The notes under the pieces were generated by a model. It was given only the letters and a program-made list of their open reading frames with translations. It ran no database searches and was not told where the DNA came from. From Vulcanimicrobiota bacterium (GTDB taxonomy: Bacteria > Vulcanimicrobiota > Vulcanimicrobiia > Vulcanimicrobiales > Vulcanimicrobiaceae), in contig JABCZE010000056.1 of NCBI GenBank assembly GCA_013289785.1, positions 1 through 8,229 of the forward strand: a stretch of DNA of 8,229 nt, given 5' to 3'. Shown here in pieces: positions 1 to 6,883 of the stretch. Position 1 is the stretch's first letter. Each line of letters begins with the position of its first letter. Made by a program: the position numbers and the translations under genes.

Positions 1-1
1 C

Positions 2-1963
2 CGCGCGGTCCCCGCGCTCGTCGCGATTCCCTGCATGGCGATGCTGATGTCGCTAGCGGCGGGCGTGCCCTTTGCCGCCCTGGGCGGCATCATTACCGGC
101 GGCGCGGTGAAGCTTGCGCCATTCTATGTCGCCGTCATTTTTGGCGCGCTGCTGGGGCGGGTGACCATCGAGACCGGAATCGCTCGAACGATCGTCAACC
201 TTGCCGCCGAGTTCGGCGGCGAGCGGCCCTTCGTGCTGAGCCTGGTCTTCTGCGCAATCGTCGCAGTCCTCTTCGCCTCGCTGCAAGGTCTGGGCGGCAT
301 CATCATGGTTGGTTCGATCGTGCTTCCGATTATGATGACGGCCGGCGTTCCGCGGACGATTGCGGCGACGCTCTTCTTGATGAGCTTCGCTCTTGGCTAC
401 ATTTTCAACATCGCGAATTGGACGTTCTATAATACTTTTTTCGGCGTGCCGCGCGAGCAGCTCGTGCCGTACGCGATTCTGCTGGCCCTCGTCGATGCAG
501 CAGTTTTGCTGGCGTACGCTGCCGTGTCGTTTCGTCGCGCGCGAAGGTATGCGACGTGGGCCGTGCGAGCCCCAGAGGATTCCAACTTTCAACGCGTGCC
601 GGCCGTTGCGCTGGTCACACCGCTGATCCCGCTGCTGCTCTTCTATTCGTTTCACACCGAAGCCGCGGTGGCGTTCTTGGTGGCGGCGCTCTTCGGCGTG
701 CTCTTCACGCGTCCGGCGTTGGCCGTACAGCGGCTCGTCGCTGCCGCGATTCGCGGCGTCGAAGACGTCGCGCCGGCGGTGCTGCTCTTCATGGGAATCG
801 GGATGCTGCTGGTTGCAACGACCCAGCCGCAGTTTGCCGCCGCGCTGCGGCCGCTGGTCGCGGGCGATTGGCTTCGCACGCCCCTGGGTTACGTGATGCT
901 CTTCGGCGTCGCGAGCCCGCTGGTGCTGTATCGCGGTCCGCTCAACCCGTTCGGCGTCGGCATCGCCGTCTTCACGGTGCTCTTGACCGCCCACGTTTTA
1001 CCGCCGGTCGTACTCGTGGCCGCCGTGATGGCGGTCGTTCAAGTGCAGAACGTTTGCGATCCAACCAATACCGCCAACGTTTGGGTCGCAAACTTTACCG
1101 GCGTGCCGATCCAAACGATTACCCGGCGAACGCTGCCCTATCAAACCGCCGTTGCGATCGTTGCAACGCTGGCGGTCGTCGTCGGTTCTCCGTTCCTCTT
1201 CGGCAAGCCGAACTTTACCGCGCTCTACCATATCGCGGGCGCTGCCGAGACGTTGCCGGGATTCTACGCTCCGCCCTCGGCGCGCGATCGAGTCGCCGTC
1301 GACGACGACGGAACGCTCTCTGGGCGCGCTGGCGCCGACGCCGTTACTTCCGAGTTGGCCGGCGGAGCCTGGACGGCGACGCGGATTCACGACGATCCGA
1401 ACGCGAGCGATTGTTCGGGCAAACGGTACGCCGCGTACCTTCGCGTCGCCAGTTCGGTCTTTGCGCTTGCAAGCGGCGACGATCTCGATATTGGTTTACG
1501 GCTCGAAGATTGCGGCGGCTGGATCGTCGACGAATGGCACGAGCACGCCGTGATTGCGCCGCACGCCGGCGCCGACGCGGCGCGCGCGCTGGCCAACGCG
1601 GGTCTGGCGCGGCTGCGCGCTTGGGCGCTTGCGGATCCGGTCCGCAGCGGCAATCTCTTCGCGCTCGGCGCTGCCGTGCGACCGGGAGACCGGCCCGCAT
1701 ACTTTTATGCGCTCTTCCGCACGAATGACGGCAACCTGCGGGTCTACGTTCGTGCCGGAGGTCCCGCCTATGTCGCCGGTCTGCGTTCTGGCGAAGTCGT
1801 TGAAAATATCGATGGCAAAGCGTGGTGGCTCTACGGCACCTATCCGGCTCAAGAGCTGGCTTATGACGGGAAGCCGCATACGTTTGAAGTGTTGCAAGGC
1901 GGCCGCGCGGTCGAGATCGCGCTGCGCGCGCCCTTTACGGCCATGGCGGGCGATGGAGAATAA
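2..1963 (+). CDS. Polytopic ion-transporter-superfamily permease with C-terminal PDZ-like tail (5' partial)
   Basis: The reading frame is open to the left edge. The 11 codons before the Met at 35 (RAVPALVAIPC) are hydrophobic and continue a membrane segment, so the true start lies outside the window. Numbering from the Met at 35, residues 1-390 are mostly membrane helices, roughly ten, with loops carrying family-like motifs: GALLGR near 37-42, QGLGGII near 84-90, NPFGVG near 304-309 and CDPTNTAN near 341-348. The layout resembles the gluconate/citrate permease branch of the ion-transporter superfamily; substrate unknown. After the last helix (about 371-390) comes a soluble tail of about 250 residues. 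Its end (about 565-632) looks like a PDZ fold, with GGPAYVAGLRSGEVVENIDGK-type spacing typical of a PDZ carboxylate loop and second strand. C460 and C493 could form a disulfide if the tail is extracytoplasmic. It overlaps the methyltransferase start by 11 nt. That it is a transporter is fairly sure; the family assignment is tentative and made by eye. Confidence 0.72.
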   Translation, partial: RAVPALVAIPCMAMLMSLAAGVPFAALGGIITGGAVKLAPFYVAVIFGALLGRVTIETGIARTIVNLAAEFGGERPFVLSLVFCAIVAVLFASLQGLGGIIMVGSIVLPIMMTAGVPRTIAATLFLMSFALGYIFNIANWTFYNTFFGVPREQLVPYAILLALVDAAVLLAYAAVSFRRARRYATWAVRAPEDSNFQRVPAVALVTPLIPLLLFYSFHTEAAVAFLVAALFGVLFTRPALAVQRLVAAAIRGVEDVAPAVLLFMGIGMLLVATTQPQFAAALRPLVAGDWLRTPLGYVMLFGVASPLVLYRGPLNPFGVGIAVFTVLLTAHVLPPVVLVAAVMAVVQVQNVCDPTNTANVWVANFTGVPIQTITRRTLPYQTAVAIVATLAVVVGSPFLFGKPNFTALYHIAGAAETLPGFYAPPSARDRVAVDDDGTLSGRAGADAVTSELAGGAWTATRIHDDPNASDCSGKRYAAYLRVASSVFALASGDDLDIGLRLEDCGGWIVDEWHEHAVIAPHAGADAARALANAGLARLRAWALADPVRSGNLFALGAAVRPGDRPAYFYALFRTNDGNLRVYVRAGGPAYVAGLRSGEVVENIDGKAWWLYGTYPAQELAYDGKPHTFEVLQGGRAVEIALRAPFTAMAGDGE

Positions 1964-2696
1964 GCCCGACTCGGTCTCTCGCTTCGGGAACCGGGCGCAG
2001 TCATATGCCTCGTTCCGTCCGGGTTATCCACCCGAGGCCATCGACGCGGTTCTCTCCGGACTAGGGCCGCCGTCAACGCTGACGATTGCCGATGTCGGCG
2101 CCGGCACGGGAATCTCGTCGCGCCTCTTCGCAGGGCGCGGTGCGAAGGTTATCGCGATCGAGCCGAACCTGCGAATGCGATCGCAAGCCGAACCCGATCC
2201 CAACATCGAGTGGAGGGAAGGCACCGCGCAAGATACCGGGCTTCCGGATGCAAGTGTCGATCTGATCGTTGCCTGTCAGGCCTTTCACTGGTTTGCGACG
2301 ATCGACGTGATGCGCGAGTTCGCCCGCGTCGCGCGCCGGCGCGCCGCAATCTTGCAGTACGAGCGCGACGAATGCCATGCATTCACGAAGGCATACGGCG
2401 AAGTCGTGCGAGCCTACGCGACCGACGACACCGAGGCCATGCGGCAGCGCGCGCTCGGGGCGTTCGCCCAATTTCCGGCGTCGCAAATCTCGCGCAGCGA
2501 AGCCTTTTTTCTCCAAGAGATGGACCGGGAGGCGCTCCTGGGTCGCGCGGCCTCGTCCTCGTATTTGCCGGCTGAAGGCGCGCCGGCCGAGGCGCTGCGC
2601 CGCGATCTCAACGAGCTTTTCGACCGCCATGCAAGCGACGGGAGCGTGGCGCTGCACATGGTTACCTACGCACTGATCGCCGATCTCCAGAAATGA
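1953..2696 (+). CDS. Class I SAM-dependent methyltransferase
   Basis: This 247-residue protein is predicted to be a soluble cytoplasmic methyltransferase that moves the methyl group of S-adenosylmethionine to a small-molecule acceptor. Residues 10-27 (RFGNRAQSYASFRPGYP) match the N-terminal signature of the UbiE/trans-aconitate-methyltransferase-like group. Motif I, the SAM-binding glycine loop, is DVGAGTGISS at 47-56. The acidic ribose-binding end of strand 2 is IAIEPN at 67-72. Motif III/IV follows, with LIVACQAFHWF at 104-114. The frame is open well upstream, but the ATG at 1953 is chosen because homology begins only a few residues after it and the upstream part is an out-of-frame reading of the transporter tail. 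A purine-rich ggcggg lies just before it, a weak ribosome binding site. It overlaps the upstream gene by 11 nt and the downstream gene by 4 nt, so translational coupling is likely. The acceptor cannot be read from the sequence. Confidence 0.88.
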   Translation: MENKPDSVSRFGNRAQSYASFRPGYPPEAIDAVLSGLGPPSTLTIADVGAGTGISSRLFAGRGAKVIAIEPNLRMRSQAEPDPNIEWREGTAQDTGLPDASVDLIVACQAFHWFATIDVMREFARVARRRAAILQYERDECHAFTKAYGEVVRAYATDDTEAMRQRALGAFAQFPASQISRSEAFFLQEMDREALLGRAASSSYLPAEGAPAEALRRDLNELFDRHASDGSVALHMVTYALIADLQK

Positions 2697-4798
2697 GCGA
2701 GGGACGAAAGCTTCGGGTCGGCATCGACGTCGGCGGAACCTTCACCGACGTCGTCGCCATCGATGCCGCGACGCGCGAGCTGGTGGCCCGCGTCAAAGTT
2801 CCGACGACGCACGACGCCGAGCGCGGCGTCGCCGAGGGCATCGTTGCGGGCATCGAGCAGCTGCTCGCCGATTCTGCGGTCGATTCGGCTTCCGTCGCCT
2901 TTATCGCGCACTCGACGACGCAGGCCACCAACGCATTGCTCGAAGGCGATCTCGCGCGGGTCGGCGTGCTCGGACTCCTCGACGGCTTGGCATGGCTGTC
3001 GCGACGGCAGATGCGCTTTCGGGCCTTTTCGGTGAGTTCGGGGGCGATTTTTGCTCCGCAGTTTGCGTTCGTGCGCGCCGGTGACGGCGACGAAGTGCGA
3101 GCCGCCGTCGACCGCTTGATCGAAGCCGGCGCGCAAGTGCTTGCGGCTAGCGAAAGTTTCGGGGTCGACCGGCCGGAGCACGAATCGGCCGCCGTGGAGT
3201 ACGCGCGCGAGCGCGGAATCGAGGCGACCAGCGGCCACGACGTCAGCTCGGCGTACGGACTGCGTTCGCGCACGCGCACCGCGGCGATCAATGCGGCGAT
3301 TTTGCCGACGATGGTGCGCACGGCACGGATGACCGCGCAGGCCGTGGAGCGTGCGGCGATTCCCGCGCCGCTCATGGTGATGCGCAGTGACGGTGGCGTG
3401 ATGGACGTCCGCGAAGTCGGGCGCCGCCCGATTCTCACGCTGCTCTCGGGGCCGGCAGCCGGCATCGCCGGTGCGCTCCTGTACGAGCGTTTGAGCGACG
3501 GCATCTTTATCGAAGTCGGGGGAACCAGCTCGGATTGTTCGGTTATTCGCAACGGCCGCCCGCAGATGCAGCCCGCGAGAATCGGCGGCCACCGCACGAT
3601 GCTGCGCACGCTCGACGTTCGCACGCTAGGAATCGGCGGCGGGAGCATGCTGCGCGTCGACGGCGGCAGCATCGTCGACGTTGGGCCGCGCAGCGCGCAC
3701 ATCGCCGGCTGCGCGTACGCGTGTTTCGTCGCGCCCGAGGAGATCGAGGGGGCGTGCGTCGAGCTGATCGCGCCGACGCCGCAAGACCGCGCCGACCACG
3801 TCGTGCTCGTCGCACCTTCCGGCGCGAGGATCGCGTTGACGGTCACGTGCGCCGCCAACGTCGCCGGAGGCGTTCCTGAAGGCGCCTTTGCGCGCGGCAA
3901 CGGCGAGTCGGCGCGCCGAGGCTTTGAGTTGCTCGCGCAGCGCACCGGCGGCGACGCCTTCGCTTTGGCGCAGCGTGTGCTTGCGCTCGCGGTAGCGAAG
4001 CTGCGCGCCGCGACGGACGCTTTGGCACGCGATTACGACCTCGACGAGGAGCGCATGACGCTCGGCGGCGGCGGCGGCGGCTGCGGTGCGATCGTGCCGC
4101 ATCTCGCTGCCGCGATGAACCTGTCGTACCGGATTGCGCGCGACGCCGAGGTGATCGCGCCAATCGGCGTGGCGTTGGCGCTGGTGCGTGACGTCGTGGA
4201 GCGCACGATCGTCTCGCCCACTCCGCAAGAAATCGCGCGCATTCGGCGCGAGGCCGCCGACCGCGTCATCGCTGCCGGTGCCGCGCCCGAGCGGGTCGTG
4301 GTCGAGATTGAGATCGACACGCAACGCAACAAAGTCACCGCTACCGCCTCCGGGGCGACGGCACTGGTGGAAGCCGCGGCCGGCGACGCGTGTACCGAGT
4401 TGGAGCGGGCAGCGATCGCGGTGCAATCGTTGGCGTGCGAAGCCGCCGAACTGCGTCCGATCGAGCTTACCGATGCATTGAGCGGTTACGAACGTCGTCG
4501 AGATCTCCGCGTGATCGACGAACGTGGCGTCGTGCGACTCGCGCTGCGCGATTACCGGCTTACTCGGACGACGGCGGTCGAGGTTGAACCACACGTGCGC
4601 GACGTCGTGGAAGCCGCGACGCAGTTCGGCGACGTGGGCCGGGCGTTGCCCGCGCTCTATCTGCTGCGCGGTGCGCGCATTGCGGCGTACGAAGGCCTGA
4701 CTAGCACCGACCAAGCCGTCGCGCTAGCCGCCGAAGAAGTCGAAGGCTGCGCACCTGACGAGTCGGTCGTCATTCTCATCGAACCGCGCAGCGCGTAG
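2693..4798 (+). CDS. Hydantoinase/oxoprolinase-family protein (HyuA-like, divergent)
   Basis: This 701-residue protein matches the HyuA/5-oxoprolinase A-subunit family, ATP-dependent enzymes with an ASKHA-type fold that open cyclic amides such as hydantoins or 5-oxoproline, or activate related substrates. The N-terminal phosphate motif GIDVGGTFTDVV is at 10-21. HSTTQATNALLEG at 73-85 is the usual family signature. SAYGLRSRTRTAAINAAI at 186-203 and SGPAAGIAGA at 252-261 follow, then the second phosphate motif GGTSSDCS at 276-283 and GIGGGSMLRVDGG at 313-325. The glycine-rich adenosine-site equivalent (LGGGGGGCGAIVPH, 457-470) replaces the usual FGGAGPLHA. The expected GPACYG after GPRSA (331-335) is absent; about 45 extra residues (about 336-382) precede a TVTCAANV stretch (383-390) that seems to match the family's TVTDAN. 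The ATG overlaps the methyltransferase stop as ATGA, fixing the start. No HyuB/B-subunit gene is visible. Family membership is sure; substrate and activity are not. Confidence 0.88.
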   Translation: MSEGRKLRVGIDVGGTFTDVVAIDAATRELVARVKVPTTHDAERGVAEGIVAGIEQLLADSAVDSASVAFIAHSTTQATNALLEGDLARVGVLGLLDGLAWLSRRQMRFRAFSVSSGAIFAPQFAFVRAGDGDEVRAAVDRLIEAGAQVLAASESFGVDRPEHESAAVEYARERGIEATSGHDVSSAYGLRSRTRTAAINAAILPTMVRTARMTAQAVERAAIPAPLMVMRSDGGVMDVREVGRRPILTLLSGPAAGIAGALLYERLSDGIFIEVGGTSSDCSVIRNGRPQMQPARIGGHRTMLRTLDVRTLGIGGGSMLRVDGGSIVDVGPRSAHIAGCAYACFVAPEEIEGACVELIAPTPQDRADHVVLVAPSGARIALTVTCAANVAGGVPEGAFARGNGESARRGFELLAQRTGGDAFALAQRVLALAVAKLRAATDALARDYDLDEERMTLGGGGGGCGAIVPHLAAAMNLSYRIARDAEVIAPIGVALALVRDVVERTIVSPTPQEIARIRREAADRVIAAGAAPERVVVEIEIDTQRNKVTATASGATALVEAAAGDACTELERAAIAVQSLACEAAELRPIELTDALSGYERRRDLRVIDERGVVRLALRDYRLTRTTAVEVEPHVRDVVEAATQFGDVGRALPALYLLRGARIAAYEGLTSTDQAVALAAEEVEGCAPDESVVILIEPRSA

Positions 4799-4816
4799 GA
4801 CTTGGCGACACCCGGC

Positions 4817-5311
4817 TTATCTGCTAAACAGCATCGACATTCGTGAGGCCAGGAGCTTCCACATGAAACCGGCGGGGTACATCGCGGAACTCGGAGCATC
4901 CGACGGGATTACGGCGTTCTCGGGCTTGAATTTCGTGCAAATACGCCACTGTACGGGGGGCACGTCGCCTTGAAAGCGCGCTCGATACACGGGTACCCAG
5001 TGCTTTGCGTCATCGAATCGCATTACCATGGCCGAACTGCAGCAGGTAGCAACAACCCGGTTCGTAGTTGATTTCTCGTCGATCTTATAGTCTTTTAGAA
5101 GCTCGGCACCCCTAGAATATTCGATGCGGTCTTTACGATAAAGAATATAGGCGGTGCCACCATCTGGACCTAGAATTGGAACGGCGTTAGTCAATGCCTC
5201 AATCTGGCGGGAGCCTTGTTGGCATGAGTCGCAGTAGCAGACGACACTCGTAATGGGAGTGCCCAAAGCTTCGATTTCTACACTTCCACATGAGCAACGA
5301 GCGGTTCGCAT
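4817..5311 (-). CDS. GFA/CENP-V domain zinc-binding protein
   Basis: This 164-residue protein belongs to the glutathione-dependent formaldehyde-activating enzyme (GFA)/CENP-V family, small zinc-binding beta-fold proteins. Only a few members have a proven role in the glutathione-formaldehyde reaction; most are uncharacterised. The cysteine pattern is visible: CSCG at 6-9, CYCDSC at 25-30 (the family usually has CHCxxC) and the pair CC at 90-91 in place of the usual CxxCG. C125 lies outside the core. The family core ends near residue 130, and the last 35 residues are a tail with no recognised motif. The ATG at 5311 lies four codons before the first zinc cysteine, which fits the family. Its DNA is much poorer in G+C than the neighbours: 25 of 60 at 5041-5100 and 30 of 60 at 5101-5160, against 41 of 60 at 4381-4440. 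It also uses TTA, ATA and AGA codons, suggesting horizontal acquisition. It converges on the hyuA-like gene with an 18-bp gap and diverges from the hydrolase gene. Confidence 0.85.
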   Translation of the reverse strand: MRTARCSCGSVEIEALGTPITSVVCYCDSCQQGSRQIEALTNAVPILGPDGGTAYILYRKDRIEYSRGAELLKDYKIDEKSTTNRVVATCCSSAMVMRFDDAKHWVPVYRARFQGDVPPVQWRICTKFKPENAVIPSDAPSSAMYPAGFMWKLLASRMSMLFSR

Positions 5312-5331
5312 GGTCTTCTGTTCGAGTCACC

Positions 5332-5347
5332 GCCGGACAATTCCGGC
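5332..5347. repeat. Short perfect inverted repeat in the divergent intergenic region
   Basis: GCCGGA (5332-5337), a CAAT spacer, then TCCGGC (5342-5347) form a perfect 6-bp inverted repeat. It lies in the 57-bp gap between the divergent GFA and hydrolase genes. An alternative 6-bp pairing, CGCCGG (5331-5336) with CCGGCG (5347-5352), overlaps it. The position suits an operator or a 5'-UTR hairpin for either gene. GC-rich inverted repeats this short arise easily by chance in such DNA, and no convincing -35/-10 pair was found here. Confidence 0.3.
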
Positions 5348-5368
5348 CGGCGATACGCGCGACATGCG

Positions 5369-6877
5369 ATGCTCCGCTCGCGTCGAAACATGCTATCGAT
5401 GACGATAGTGAGACGCCCCCTCGTGCTTCCGATATTGCTGGGTGGGTTAGCCGCGTGCAGCAATCATCAGCCGGCGCCGGCAGCATCTGCTGCGCCGGTG
5501 ACGCTGAACTGGGCGCCGTGTGCCGGCGTGCCGAAGACGCAGTGCTCCAGGCTCGCGGTACCGATCGACCCCGCACGACCGAACGGCGCAAAATTGAACC
5601 TGCGCATCGCTCGCGTGCCCGCGATTCATCCGAATAGTAAGAAAGGGGTGCTGATCTTCATTCCCGGGGGTCCTGGCGTCGGCATCAGCGGCACCTTCGG
5701 CGGCGAGAATCGCACCGGGCAGCACGTCGACGATTTTAGCCGCAAGTACGACGTTGTGACCTTCGATCCGCGCGGGATCGGGATGAGCAATCCAATTCGT
5801 TGCGCGCCCGCTGCGGTTCCGCCGGCCACGCCTCCGACCGGCCGTACCCCATCGGCGGCGGAGTTCAAAGCGATCGGCGACGCAAACGCCGCACTTTTTA
5901 AGACTTGCATCGCCGAGACCGGCGATTTGATGACCCATCTCTCCGCGATGGATACGGCCGCCGACGTCGAGCGCATTCGTCAAGCGCTGACGCCGAACAC
6001 CGGCTTGGTCGCGTACGGCGGCTCGTACGGAACGGCCTATGGGCAGGCCTATCTCGAGCGGTATCCCGATCGCGTCAAAGCGCTCGTGCTCGATGCCGTC
6101 GTCGACCACAGCGTCGATCTGCCCACCTTCGTCTCGCGCAACGTGCTGGCCGCCGGCGACGCCTTCGACCGATTCACGCAATGGTGCAAGCACGATGCCG
6201 CCTGCGCGCTGCACGGCCAGAACGTCGGCCTCGTGTTCGACGCCGTGGTCGCCAAAGCGCCGGTGACTCGTACGCTGGTTTCGCAGCTCTTGGCGGCGGG
6301 TCCCGACCCCAACGTCGGCTGGCCCGCAATCGCGACGATGCTCGCCGAAGTAAACGACGGCAAGAGCGAGGCGCTCAAGGCCATGACCACCACGGCGTCG
6401 CTGGCGAGCAGTTCGGAAGATCCGTACGCGCGCGCCGGAAAGAACGGTCTCTTTGCCGGCGTGATCTGCTCCGATTACGGGCCGCAGAGCGATTACGATA
6501 CGCTGCTGACTGCCGGGAACTCAGTAGCGCTCCAAGCGCCGCGCTTTGCCTGGAAGTTCTGGGATTCAACGCCGCTCGCGCACGCAACCGCCGGCGTCGG
6601 CGACTGCGCCGGCTGGCCGTACGCCGCGAGTAATCCGCCGCACCGCTTGCAGGTTGGACCGCATCCCAACGTCATGGTCGCCAGCCCAACGCACGACCCA
6701 GCAACGCCTTTAATCAACGCCCTTTCCGTCTGGCTGCAGATTCCGCAGGCGCGTCTCTTGATCGCCGACGTGGACGGCCATCAAAGCCTCATCCTCTCGG
6801 CGTGCGCCTACAAAGCGGAGGCGCAGTTCCTCGACGATCCGGCGTCGGTATCGTCAACGACGATCTGCCCGAGGTAA
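5369..6877 (+). CDS. Secreted lipoprotein alpha/beta hydrolase, tripeptidyl aminopeptidase (TAP-like) type
   Basis: This protein, 502 residues from the first ATG, is a serine alpha/beta hydrolase resembling the Streptomyces tripeptidyl aminopeptidases (SlpD/SlpE, Tap), which release short peptides or amino acids from protein N-termini outside the cell. The N-terminus is a lipoprotein signal: basic residues, a hydrophobic run, then the lipobox LAAC with C30 as the lipidated cysteine. The oxyanion-hole region IPGGPGVGISG is at 98-108 and FDPRGIGMSNPIRC at 132-145. The nucleophile elbow GGSYGT (217-222) puts Ser at 219. The C-terminal TAP-like region holds THDPATP (441-447, Asp443) and DGHQS (469-473, His471), completing a Ser-Asp-His triad. 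Cysteines at 51, 59 and 145 could form disulfides. The start is uncertain: ATGs at 5369, 5390 and 5399 are all in frame and none has a clear ribosome binding site; the 5399 start gives the most compact signal peptide. Substrate is inferred from family; proline iminopeptidase or esterase activity remains possible. Confidence 0.9.
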   Translation: MLRSRRNMLSMTIVRRPLVLPILLGGLAACSNHQPAPAASAAPVTLNWAPCAGVPKTQCSRLAVPIDPARPNGAKLNLRIARVPAIHPNSKKGVLIFIPGGPGVGISGTFGGENRTGQHVDDFSRKYDVVTFDPRGIGMSNPIRCAPAAVPPATPPTGRTPSAAEFKAIGDANAALFKTCIAETGDLMTHLSAMDTAADVERIRQALTPNTGLVAYGGSYGTAYGQAYLERYPDRVKALVLDAVVDHSVDLPTFVSRNVLAAGDAFDRFTQWCKHDAACALHGQNVGLVFDAVVAKAPVTRTLVSQLLAAGPDPNVGWPAIATMLAEVNDGKSEALKAMTTTASLASSSEDPYARAGKNGLFAGVICSDYGPQSDYDTLLTAGNSVALQAPRFAWKFWDSTPLAHATAGVGDCAGWPYAASNPPHRLQVGPHPNVMVASPTHDPATPLINALSVWLQIPQARLLIADVDGHQSLILSACAYKAEAQFLDDPASVSSTTICPR

Positions 6878-6883
6878 GGCGAA

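Noticed and set aside
53..994. Long open frame (313 codons) on the minus strand opposite the transporter
   Set aside because: Its translation is rich in Arg, Gln, His and Glu with no family motif, as expected for the antisense of a GC-rich membrane-protein gene; the plus-strand frame has clear helices.
2662..3945. 427-codon minus-strand frame opposite the HyuA-like gene
   Set aside because: Low-complexity Ser/Arg/Pro-rich translation without motifs; the plus strand carries clear HyuA signatures over the same bases.
3626..4714. 362-codon minus-strand frame opposite the HyuA-like gene
   Set aside because: Arg/Gly/His-rich antisense shadow with no recognisable domain.
4799..4835. Possible terminator between the HyuA-like and GFA stops (TGCT-aaac-AGCA)
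   Set aside because: The stem is only 4 bp, has no T-run and lies mostly inside the GFA coding end.
5278..5463. Minus-strand frame beginning upstream of the GFA gene
   Set aside because: It reads through the divergent intergenic region and the hydrolase signal peptide in another frame and shows no domain.
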